Positions 13,509 to 23,296 of a stretch of 64,000 bases of DNA are shown here, piece by piece (positions within the stretch are counted from its first letter, which is position 1; every line of letters begins with the position of its first letter). The translations under genes were made by a program, and so were the position numbers. This DNA comes from Gamarada debralockiae. Its lineage: Eukaryota; Ascomycota; Leotiomycetes; Helotiales; Hyphodiscaceae. The notes beneath the pieces are model-generated. The model saw only the letters and a program-made list of their open reading frames with translations, was not told where the DNA came from and did not search any database. Where the stretch lies: positions 1 to 64,000 of the forward strand of contig NXFV01000221.1 in the NCBI GenBank assembly GCA_002803225.1, read 5' to 3'.

Positions 13509-13697
13509 AAACCTTCCTGTAGGAGGGATGATTTTGGGCGGAATGGTTTTCTTGGTATTTAGAAGATATTGCTTATTGATAAGTTGGGGAAATTTCTCAA
13601 AACGAGATATGTTTTAATTCGTCGTCATAGAATCAACTATAAAATTTCCCAAAATTTCCCATATGATATTGCTTTGTAATTTGAAACTATTTACAGA

Positions 13698-14696
13698 TCA
13701 AATTCTTTGAATTGTGCATGATAGTTCTTCCCAGGGATCCGCACCTTGCCAACCATTAACTGCCGACCAAGGAAAATTCACAGTTGGTTTTCGACCATCC
13801 ATAGCTGGAAAAGGTAGCTTGAGAACAAAAGTTTCCGGTTTTGTGACTTGTCTTACAGGCTCCAATAGCACTCGGATATTCTTCTCACTGATGTTCCGCC
13901 AGAAGGGAGTCGATACTTCAAGAACAACCTCCAGGGTTCTCAAACTTCTCAAAGATGCGATATTGTACCATACATTGTTCCAGCTAGCTTGACGACGAAC
14001 CCACATCTCTCTCCCATCTTCTGAGCTGCCCTCTGGTGGTGGTAAGGGTGGGTAACCTGACAAGAGCCAAAATAATCGGAGCGAGGTAATAGAATCTATA
14101 CGCTGTGGCAGAAGGATTAAAGGGAGATGCTCCATCACAGCAACGTCCGAGACAGCGAACAGGTTTGATGAGAAGAGGTAATTGACTGCCTCCGAGTAAC
14201 TGTTCCAGAGAGAAAATCAGTATGAAGATCTTGAGTTGAAGTGAACAGAAATACAAGAAGCTTGAACTCACAATTGTCTGCACGTGAGCAGGAAGGACAA
14301 AATTTGCCATCTCTTTTCGATTTCTCCCGGCAGCAGTGGTCGACAACGCCCTTGGCCAATATGGCAGCTGCTAGGGTCTTCAGCGTCGCAGACTTGTCCA
14401 GTGAGTCGCTTGCGTTTGATCCTGAGGTGAAATGTGTGTCCTCCCAGAATGTTTTCCCAGATTTGCCTGCGTATCTCTAGAGGTAACACATTCAAGATGG
14501 AGGATTGGAGGAATGAATCGGATTTGCTCGTGGATGCAGCTTCAGGGGATGGTGGTCTTGTCAGTGACTGTCGTCCTTCGAAATCTATTCGCCTTTGTGG
14601 AGAGCTGCTTCGGGATTGATTTTTTGGATAGGTAGTGCAGGGTTTTAGATCGCTGAAAAGGAGAGTCGACAGCCACTTGGAGAAGACATTTGGCAT
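13698..14696 (-). CDS. F-box/DUF7730-like hypothetical protein
   Basis: Two exons on the minus strand, 14696-14272 and 14199-13698, join in phase (Gln-Phe-Tyr across the junction) to give 308 aa. The core reads ILNVLPLEIRRQIWENILGG, which is the short F-box-like/DUF7730 motif found in many ascomycete proteins of unknown role; it is followed by HFHLRI-type strands, CRQFYSEAVNYLFSSNLF, and a segment of hydrophobic repeats typical of the family. The N-terminal about 70 residues are Ser/Pro-rich. An in-frame ATG at 14750 would add 18 hydrophobic residues; I prefer 14696. If the F-box assignment is right, it may be an SCF substrate adaptor, but the family is largely uncharacterised. Confidence 0.7.
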
Positions 14697-14750
14697 AGTG
14701 ATCTGTGGCAGCTGTCGCGGGACTGAGAATAAGGAAAACCAGTAGAGCAC

Positions 14751-15060
14751 TGCTAATGTTGATGCTAAGGCTGTGGCAGCTCGCAGTCGACGGAACAGAG
14801 CCCGCTCAGAAGGCTTGGGGGTGGTTCTAGCAAGATTACTGCGGCGGAGAAACTTCCAAGTCTATGCATGTGCATGTCCGTAATCATTTAACCTTACATT
14901 AATTAACCTTGCTTTCCCCCAAATAATTGTAAATTCCCACTTTTACAAGGGCTCTGAACAAGTGTCTTTAGCCAATAGGATAATTGTAGAAATGCTAGAA
15001 TTGAAGCTATTTACAATATTGCAGCACCTAAGTCGAGCTCACCACATGCTTACCGCCCTC
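14751..15060. other. Spacer, AT-rich
   Basis: No gene seen. It separates the F-box-like gene from a transposase relic. Confidence 0.5.
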
Positions 15061-15325
15061 CTATTCTAGCGATTCAGTACTTACTGTAGTTGGACCTCCT
15101 CGAGCCTGTATAACAGTTCTACAGCGATCCCACCACGACTCGTACAGAGTATCTATATCCTCATTTGGAACCGCCTCCCAAGCCTCCCATATAATACGAC
15201 GTAGCTGCTCAAGAGACACCTTTGCCGCATCGTAATATGCCATAAAATAGTGCTTTTGAATCTAATTCTTCATCCAATTCCAAACGTGCTCGATTAGGTT
15301 CAAATCGGGAGAATAACGCGGACAC
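15061..15325 (-). mobile_element. Tc1/mariner transposase relic (C-terminal part)
   Basis: On the minus strand the sequence reads YSPDLNLIEHVWNWMKN, then an in-frame TAG, then IQKHYFMAYYDAAK and VIQARGGPT. This is the classic end of the DDE domain of Tc1/mariner transposases (the SPDLNPIEHVW block and the RCxxVIxARGGxT end). The upstream part, including the first two catalytic Asp residues, is missing: the relic stops at 15326, exactly where another repeat begins after a TA dinucleotide. It is inactive as it stands. Confidence 0.85.
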
Positions 15326-15845
15326 TACGTTCCATCCCTGCGTGCCGAAAAAACCCTATTTGCCGAAAAACTTTATGTTTTGGGGGTCATAAATCTCCAC
15401 CACGTAAATATATAAAGTTATAATCAGTTTGCTATTGTTCTTTAGCTATTTATCTACGAGGGCTCGACTTGCAGTCAGAAAAATACTGCAGTTTGGCTAT
15501 GCTATCGATCGTCCTGTTGAGAGCGTCAAAAGCTGCTGTAGCTATTACCCCCTGCTCTATTATGACTATCGACCTGTCCCCGGAATTCGGGGCCGTGGCA
15601 TAGAGCTTCTATTAAGTTCAAATATAGCTCCAAGGTTTGAAGACACAGAGCACAAGGAAACCTGCCTGCCAGATTTATCCGGACAAAAGTGAGAGGTACA
15701 CAAAATGCTAAGCATCTTAATAAGCGAGGAAGAATTTATCACTCTTACCTAATATCGTATTCACAGCCATGCTAGTCGTATTTTATTTGCGCATTATGTT
15801 GATGTCACGTGAAAGTGTGGCGTTCTTCTAGAAGTTTCCACAAGC
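15326..15845 (+). repeat. Dispersed repeat family R1, copy A (plus orientation)
   Basis: About 520 bp that recurs in inverted orientation at 27298-27800. It begins with TA then cgttccatccctgcgtgccg and ends near gtgtggcgttcttctagaag. The two copies share an open, protein-like segment: both encode PLLYYDYRPV, then a FRG/IRG motif, FED and KETC. TA flank and terminal sequence suggest a TA-targeting DNA transposon or a derivative of one; autonomous coding capacity is not evident. Confidence 0.8.
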
Positions 15846-16515
15846 AGCCAAGGCATTCCCACTTTCGAGCGCCATTGACAGCTTTTTGTGATTTCGATAC
15901 TACAGTAGAAGGCGAATTAGGTGTCGCTGGTTTTTTTAGTTAATTGTTTTAGTGGGGCCCATTTCCAGACACTTGTGGCTGTGCACCCCTGCCTAGCATT
16001 TTTGGCGCTGACACTGCAAGCGTTTGTAGTGCCCGGTCACTACAGTAGAAGGCGAATTGGATGTCGCTAGTTTTTTAGTTAATTATTTTTAGTGGGGTCT
16101 ATTTCCAGACACCGCACCCTTGTTCAGTTGTAAACACTCGATGAATTTTTATTTTATTTTTATTTTTTGGACTCATATTTTATGCGGTACTAACCTCTAA
16201 TTATAGCTAGCTAACTCCAGACCCTGCACCAGCTTATCTCCCTTGCTGCACGTAAATTGAACACCTTCTGCCAGGATCTGGCATTGCCAGCGCTAGGCAT
16301 CCCGCTAAATAGTACGAAGCTGCCTGACGATTTTAGCTGTGAATGCCTGGCATGGCAAAGTCTCAGCGGACGAGGGGACAGGCTCTGTAGAACGTTTCTA
16401 GTCGTGAGTCGAATCGTGGCCCAGCCTCGCGCTCTCAACCTCAATCTTTCACGACAGCCAAAATTCAAGCACTCATGGCATGATAGCAACTGTGGAGCTG
16501 CAATAGCCAGCTTCA
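15846..16515. repeat. Spacer with two copies of repeat R2
   Basis: Contains R2 copies at about 15899-15990 and 16045-16113 in direct orientation. Both read ctacagtagaaggcgaatt, then a gtcgct-gttttttagttaatt block and a ccagacac end. A third, inverted copy lies at 19505-19620, so the ULD gene between is bracketed by inverted repeats. No gene otherwise. Confidence 0.75.
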
Positions 16516-18628
16516 ATGTCTATTACCTTCGGAAGCGTTGGTGACATAATAGCGGTCGGGCAGATCGCATGGTCGCTAGCCCAGGCGTTGACCAACTCCA
16601 AAGGATCTGCAAAGGAGTATCAAGGTCTGGTCAAGGAGCTACGAGCTTTTGAACGAGCAGTGTTGCAGGTATGTCCCAGTTGGAATACAGTCATAGGTAA
16701 TCTGACATATCTGTGACATAGATCGTGGCGCTCTGGCAAAATTACGACTGCCCTGATGTGATCACGACAGATGTGGTGAAAGATTGGCTTGATACATTGC
16801 GCGCCTTTCAAAAGAAGTTTGATAAAAAGTATGGCACGAGCTTGGGGGTATCGGGGTCCGGGAACTGGGCGAAAGATGTGTCGAAGAAACTTATTTGGTC
16901 ACAAGAGAAGGAGGACATCTTGGATTTGAGAAGGAAGTTGAATTCGGCGAGTGATACAATTACCATGTTGACGCTTGCCGCCATGGGGTTTGTTACTATC
17001 CTTTGGTGAGGGATTGGAAGATTGACATGCCCTAGAAAGTCGAACAAGTTGGCCGAATCAGCAATAATTTTTCGGGTACAGGCCGTTCATTTCATGCTCG
17101 AAGACTCTAAAAAGCGTGCCGAAGAACAGGCTGCGCAGATCAAGGCAATGGATGACAAGATTGATGTGCAGTTGAAGACGTCGGATCTTATCTTACGTAA
17201 CGTCGAAAGTGGCAACGCATCTCTGTGAGTATGAGGGAAATTTTGTCTGAGATTGTAAGCTGCTAATTGTTCAACATAGTGCGCAGGTCCACTCTATGAC
17301 CGTTGATATCAAGAATATACTATGCCTCTTTCAGAGTCATATGGAATCACAGCAATCTACTCCTCGGGGCCTTGGAACAGGCTGGCAGCAGAATCCCGCG
17401 ACTCTGGAGGACGCCTTAGGCCTTCGAATCACTATTCCTCTTGAAATCGTCACCTCTTGGAAAGTACGCATCTCTGAAATGAGTCGATTCTCGTGAACTA
17501 ACGTGGCTTATCAGATACTTAACCAAATCCTTCTAGAACGTTTTGAAAATCATCCTGGGTACCGAAAAGTCCTTAAGGGCGAATTCGCAATTGAGGATGC
17601 GGCAACTGGAAGAGATTTGAATCGGGAAACTAAATTAAGGATGTGCTTTCGTCCGGGTCAGAAGGTTGATATGAGTATGGTCTTCTCTGGAGTCAACAAC
17701 GATGGCAATCATTGTCCTCGGTGTGGTACGAAATCTGGGGCTCCAGCTGAAGCGAGAACTCAATGGTGAGTCGTTCAAAGCGCACATGTGAATTGCTCAT
17801 ATTCTCTGAGCAATTGAAAGGAACGATGGGTGTATTAGCCAGCTCGAATACCTCAGATATGTGAAGTGGCGAAAGGAGGGTTGGAGGAAGCCATAAAGCA
17901 CTAACTGATACCTGAGCAGTACTTCGTGCACAATGTGGTTTCAGAGACTTGTAGAAATCGACGACGATTCAGAGCCAGAACCCATCTTGCGGCCTGGTGC
18001 TATTCGAACCGGCGAAAGAACCAAGAAGCGCAAGGCCTCTGTATCAACGCCAGCAGATTTTCAGAGAGTTCGTTTAATGAGCATAGTGAGGATCGAGGAC
18101 GGGCGATATAAACCCTACCCCATACGATTAGAAGAAACCCTGCTTAAAGCTAGGGTGGATGAGGAGAACCAAGCTTTGGAGGCTTTACGTGACCGACAGA
18201 AGTGGAAGCAACAAGATGCGGATCGTTTGAGAGCTGTGGGTTTTATGGAGGAAGAAGTCGGCAAATGGGAGAAGGGCGGCGAGAAACGAGAGGATGAGAG
18301 CCAAATTGACAAAGCCCTGAAAGGAGATATGAACCAACGAGAGGGAGTCAACGCAAGAAAGGGACTGAGCAAGAGCAGTGGGGTTGTATACACAGAAGAC
18401 TTGAAAGGCATGCGAGAATCGCCCTTAGTTAGAAGGCCGCCAAATCCACCTCCTGCAACGCTACGAATGTCTTCCTACGCCGATGTTGCACGGGCAAGTC
18501 GTCGTACTCAGAGTCCAGATGATTTATTGGAAGGTATGCGGCGGATCATTTTACGTCTTGCTGAGCGAGAAGACCTCCCTGATTCGTGGTTGGCCGCTGT
18601 GGGCCTCCCTCGTGAGCCTTCAGCCTGA
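16516..18628 (+). CDS. Ubiquitin-like-domain (ULD) fungal protein with two CxxC pairs
   Basis: Six exons: 16516-16668, 16722-16987, 17036-17224, 17280-17463, 17515-17765 and 17920-18628, all in phase, 583 aa. The N-terminus (MSITFGSVGDIIAVGQIAW) is the helical domain that opens many ascomycete STAND/NLR-like and signalling proteins. Residues about 100-230 are helical. Residues about 250-325 match the fungal ubiquitin-like domain of ULD proteins (ITIPLEIVTSW ... FRPGQKVDMSMVF). It is followed by CPRC at 331-334 and, across the last intron, CTSC at 348-351, a likely zinc site. The C-terminal 220 residues are charged and end with a Ser/Arg-rich tail. Family function is unknown; I infer a signalling or adaptor role. 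It sits inside inverted R2 repeats. No defects seen. Confidence 0.8.
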
Positions 18629-19504
18629 GGTAGGGTAAGTCCGATAGGACAGTAATAGTGTTGAGCAATGTTGACTTTTTTTCAGATCACCTCAAGCTCC
18701 TTAGTCAGCAATAGTAAGCCGGAGCGCAAGTACAAAACTCCACGTTTCAAATTTCGTAACTCTTGCTAACGTTGATGTAGCCCTTGAAGATATTGTACTC
18801 GGTCCTCCCAAAACAATATTCATTTCTCTCTCCAGACTCAGAGCACGAAGCAAAGAAGACGATGAGATAGGAGCGCCTTATTTGGAAGATCTAGTAAAGA
18901 TATCCTCGCAATAGTCGTAGGTAGGAAATATGCTCAACGCTGATACTGTATGGCGTTGTCAGCCAGTAATCTCTGGGAGTGCAGCATAAAGTGGATGACA
19001 CAATCAACGAGCCAGAATCACATAACGTTAATCCACTACCGAGCGGATAACCTCCTTAGCTTAGAATCGGCCTTTTGACACCTACCTACCTTGTGTTTAG
19101 TGACGGTCATCACAATTTCTATAGGCCTAACTTAAAAGTAGTTAGTATTCTATAGCTTAAATTTTAACTTACCTACCTCTCTTTATCTTATACCACAGTA
19201 TACTGTACAGTACTGTACTGTACCGTTGCTAATTGTCAGAGCTAATTTGTCATCGCATAGCAGAGCCAGTTCTTGCCCATTCTACGCCTCACGCTGAAGT
19301 TTACAAGTACATAGTCTGATGACTTTGCACTAGAAAAAAAACCCTTATATAAACCATCGCCGCATTCGTTCTCTTAGGGCCTTCCAGGCCAATAGCAACT
19401 GAATCATGCACAGCAGCGCATATGGTTACGGTGAATGGCGTTGTGTTGGCGAAGCTAGTAATAAATACGGTGCGCACGCTGCACGAGGCTTCTGCGACCA
19501 GCGG
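18629..19504. other. AT-rich spacer
   Basis: No gene seen. Palindromic gtactgtac clusters occur at 19196-19224 (cagtatactgtacagtactgtac). The AT-rich part at 19120-19200 looks like degraded repeat DNA. Confidence 0.45.
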
Positions 19505-19620
19505 TATCTTAGAGTACAACCAGGCAGGGGTGCACAGCCACAAGTGTCTGGAAATGGACCTCGCTAAAAATAATTAACTAAAAAACTAGCGACACCCAAT
19601 TCGCCTTCTACTGTACTAGA
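19505..19620 (-). repeat. Repeat R2, inverted copy
   Basis: Reverse complement of the R2 block at 15899-15990; it shares the gggtgcacagccacaagtgt end and the ctagcgacacccaattcgcc block. Together with the plus-oriented copies it forms inverted repeats around the ULD gene, about 3.5 kb apart. Confidence 0.85.
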
Positions 19621-19992
19621 TGTGGACGTTGTACTCGTAGATACCTCGCGTAAGGAATTCTTTGGAACTTATGTGTCACGAGCGCAGGCCTATCACCAGC
19701 GCATACCTTGTCCTTCGACTGTGATGACTGTGATCGATCTTTCGATAACACAGCGGCTCAAATGGCGGACAGCCCGCCATTACCTTCAGCAGGGCCACGA
19801 TTGGCTGGCCTGGCGCGCTCGTACGATGATGCACAACTACCCCATGCCACAAGGCTATCCAGCTGAAGCCGTACGAGCACAACCTCAACCCAGCCTATTC
19901 TCCCAACTCAACAAATGCATGCATATCGACCTTGCGAGAACTACTTGCCGACATTCTTTCTTTTAGAGATTCTGTCAGATGCTGTCTGAATA
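19621..19992. other. 5' flank of HET-ankyrin gene
   Basis: An open frame at 19622-19966 is present but has no recognisable family content. The segment probably holds the promoter of the HET gene. Confidence 0.4.
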
Positions 19993-22012
19993 ATGCGCCT
20001 CCTAAAATACAATAACGATGGCGGATTCAGCCTGACGCAGTTCTTCGACGACGTTCCCCAATATGCCATACTCTCGCACACATGGGGACTGGAGGAGGTC
20101 ACCTTCCAGGACATGAAGGAGGGGAATGGAACGAGTAAGGCGGGTTTTGACAAGATCCGATTTTGCGGAGAACAGGTCAGACGTGACGGCTGGCAATACT
20201 TCTGGGTTGACACATGTTGTATCGACAAATCGAGCAGTGCTGAGCTTGCAGAGGCTATAAACTCTATGTTTCGATGGTACCGTAATGCGGCGAAATGCTA
20301 CGTTTATCTGCTAGATGTTCCGTCGCCTGGCATCAATATCGGCGACAAGTCTGATCAGCTACCATGGGAAATAGTATTCCGAACAAGCAGATGGTTTACA
20401 CGAGGCTGGACCCTCCAAGAACTTATTGCTCCAAAATCAGTTGAGTTCTTCTCTAAGGACTGGAAGCTTCTTGGAGACAAGAAATCTCTGGAGCGACAAA
20501 TCTGCGAGATCACAGGAATTCCTAGCAAAGCTCTTCGAGGAAGTCCTTCAGCTGAGTTTAGCGTAACCGAACGAATGTCATGGGCAAAAAATCGTTAGAC
20601 TACTCGCGAAGAAGACATGGCTTACTCGTTGCTGGGTATTTTTGACGTCTACATGCCGCTTATCTATGGCGAAGGGAGAGAAAATGCGTTAAAGCGGCTT
20701 AGGGAGGAGATCGACAAGGCTTTAAAAGGTACATCTTTTGCGCTTTAATTTTGATTCTGCTAATTCTTATAAAGCAACACCCTACAATGGGATCGCGCCG
20801 TTCAAAGAAAATCCCCGATTTACTGGCCGAGAATCCCAGCTCACGTACGGAACCACACCAAAAGCCAGTACTCAGGGAACTAAAATCTCACAAGCTAACC
20901 TATCTGCTACTCGGCCGATCAAGGGACCTGGTCGAATCGCCAGATTACTGTTCAGGGTCACTCATAGTAGTAGCAGTATAATCGACGCAGCGCGACAAGG
21001 CAATGAGGGATTGGTTCAAAAGTTACTGCAGAGAGGAGCCAACGCCGACCAGAAGGACGGGAACGGCCGGACGCCACTGTCGTTAGCTGCTAGGTACGGG
21101 CACGAGGCCGTGGTCAGGCTGCTGCTTGAGACGGGCAAGGCCGACGTCGACTCGAAGGATAACAATGGCTGGACGCCGCTGTGGTTGGCCACTGAGCACA
21201 AGCATGAGGCCGTGGTCTGGCTGCTGCTCGAGACGGGTAAGGTCGACGTCAACTCGAAGGACAGGTACGGCCGGACGCCGCTGTGGTGGGCCGCTGAGCA
21301 CGGGCACGAGGCCGTGGTCAGGCTGCTGCTCGAGACGGGCAAGGTCGACGTCAACTTGAAGGACAGGAACGGCCAGACGCTGCTGTCGTGGGCCGCTGGG
21401 CTCAAGCATGAGGCTGTTGTAAGGCTGCTGCTCGAGACGGATAAGGTCGACGTCGACTCGAAGGATAGGAACGGCCGGACGCCACTGTCGTTAGCTGCTA
21501 GGTACGGGCACGAGGCCATGGTCAGGCTGCTGCTTGAGACGGGTAAGGTCGACGTCAACTCGGAGGATAGGTACGGCCGGACGCCGCTGTCGTTGGTCGC
21601 TGGGCACAAGCACGAGGCCGTGGTAAGGCTGCTGCTCGAGACGGGCAAGGTCGACGTCAATTCGAAGGATAGGTACGGCCGGACGCCGCTGTGGTGGGTT
21701 GCTAGGTACGGGCTCGAGGCCGTGGTCAGGCTGCTGCTCGAGACGGGCAAGGTCGACGTCGACTCGAAGGATAACAACGGCTGGACGCCGCTATGGAGGG
21801 CCGCTGAGCACAAGCACAAGGCCGTGGTAAGGCTGCTGCTCAAAACGGGTAAGGTCGACGTCGACTTGAAGGATTGGAACGGCCAGACGCTGCTGTCGTG
21901 GGCCGCTGAGCACAATCACGAAGGCGTGGTGAGGCTGCTGCTCGAGACGGGCAAGGTCGACGTCGACTCGAAGGACAGGAACGGCCAGACGCCGCTGTCG
22001 TTGGGCGGCTAG
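19993..22012 (+). pseudogene. HET-domain / ankyrin-repeat protein with internal stop
   Basis: HET (heterokaryon incompatibility) N-terminal domain fused to ankyrin repeats, an architecture of fungal allorecognition/NLR-like proteins. Exon 1 is 19993-20728, intron 20729-20774, exon 2 20775-22012. HET landmarks are YAILSHTWG, WVDTCCIDK, FRWYRNAAKCYVYL and RGWTLQEL. An in-frame TAG lies at 20596-20598, and the frame continues normally beyond it (TTREEDMAYSLLGIFDVYMPLIYGEG is uninterrupted), so I read a nonsense mutation, perhaps CAG to TAG. Exon 2 holds one divergent and nine nearly identical 34-residue (102-bp) ankyrin units from about 21100. The last unit breaks at the G run 22003-22005: dropping one G restores LAARYW, so the array seems truncated by a frameshift. 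A functional allele elsewhere is possible. Confidence 0.85.
21100..22012 (+). repeat. 102-bp tandem repeats encoding ankyrin units
   Basis: Nine units of 102 bp, nearly identical at nucleotide level (the recurring ctgctgctcgagacggg). Variable codons cluster at a few places in each unit: the residues after KD (NNGW, RYGR, RNGQ, RNGR) and after TPL (SLAARYG, WWAAEHG). Units 1 and 7 carry NNGWTPLW and units 3 and 8 TLLSWAA, indicating higher-order duplication or gene conversion. Confidence 0.92.
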
Positions 22013-23296
22013 GTATTGGCCGCTGTCTCAACCTCCTTCCTACCCACCACCCTGAGTTTTTACTTGCTTATACAGTATAACGTCCATTCCTGCGTGCCGA
22101 AAAACTGTTAGTCATGTGACGCCACACCTCTCTGCCTACCAGGTAGCAATACCGTAATGAGTCAACCCTTCTGTATTAATAGTCCCAGTCTGCCAGATAG
22201 CTGAATTGATCATCACTTCCTTCCAATCTCCAACTAAAACCCTGTGTGCCGAAAGAAATAGTACCGCAAGAGAGAGGGTTCTCGGTAGTTATTTAGCCGT
22301 CGAGTTGGCATAGGTGCGAAGTGGGTGAAAGATTTGGAGAAGACGTCTGGTTGAAGCTGGCGCCCTCAGCCTGAGCGACAGCTGGGCGGCTGCCTCGCGG
22401 CAATGACATCGCCTGTGTCGCGATACGTCGCTGTCAGCGCGCAAGGCCTGCAGGCTCACCGCAGGAGTTCTAGAAGTCATAGCTGGGCTCAATAAGGCAA
22501 TGCCTTGAGGAACGAAAGTTCCGAAAGGTCTTTTGGGCCCGCTTTTTTTTTCCCCTCTCAACTTTTTCGCTAGAATGTTCTAGAAGCTCTTAAGCGGGGC
22601 GCTTGGTGATCGCAATCACGTGGGTGCTAGCCTGCGGCTCACACGAAGCCTTCCAAATCGATAATGCTTTCAGGAATAGCGCACGGACAGTTGCAACCCA
22701 CTTACGAGCTTACGAAAGCTATTAGTAACCAAACACGGGATTAATACCTGGCTGAATCCCCCGCGCTTTCTTCGCTTCGAAGGCAAGGCTGCCGTTTAGC
22801 TGAGTGCATATCTGCACATGGGCGCCAGCCTACGGCTCACAGAAAGCCTTCGAAATCAGATAAAATGTTAGAATAAGCTGTTGATAAGTGTACGTTCAGT
22901 GAAATCGATGAAGTTTCAGTCAGGTACGTGCTTACCCGGCAGCCACTAGTCCAGCACTTTGACCAATCAAACAAAAGTACACTCAGAAGTACGAGCACAA
23001 CCAACCTAACCGAAAAAGGAAGTCCTAGTTTCAGCCTCACGCATTATATTAGTGAGCACCTCCGCTGCCCACGTTGACAGCCTTGTCACTCAACACTGTT
23101 CAAACTTCCGTAGCTGCTACCATTCTCTGCTGTTGAATCAGCCGATATATTAGTGCAAAATCATCGGTAAGTTGATATCTAAGCTAAGTTAGGAGACTAG
23201 GAAATTATTGTAACAGAACACGTGATTAATCAGAGCGCAGATCTCATCTGATATCTGTCTTGGCTCATCGACGCATTCAGCGGCCGAGCCGACGAG
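22013..23296. other. Repeat-rich spacer
   Basis: No gene supported. Contains an R1-like terminal motif at 22080-22105 (acgtccattcctgcgtgccg, after TA) and a second gtgtgccgaaag at 22243-22255, which together may be a short non-autonomous element. An approximately 50-bp direct duplication occurs at 22618-22669 and 22815-22869, with differences mostly G-to-A or C-to-T. Confidence 0.55.

Noticed and set aside
21016..22031. Long minus-strand frame opposite the ankyrin repeats (Ser/Thr-rich)
   Set aside because: It is the mirror of the 102-bp repeats and has no independent features.
22289..22561. Arg-rich minus-strand frame in the repeat spacer
   Set aside because: Lies in repeat-derived, GC-biased DNA; no family content and no flanking splice signals.
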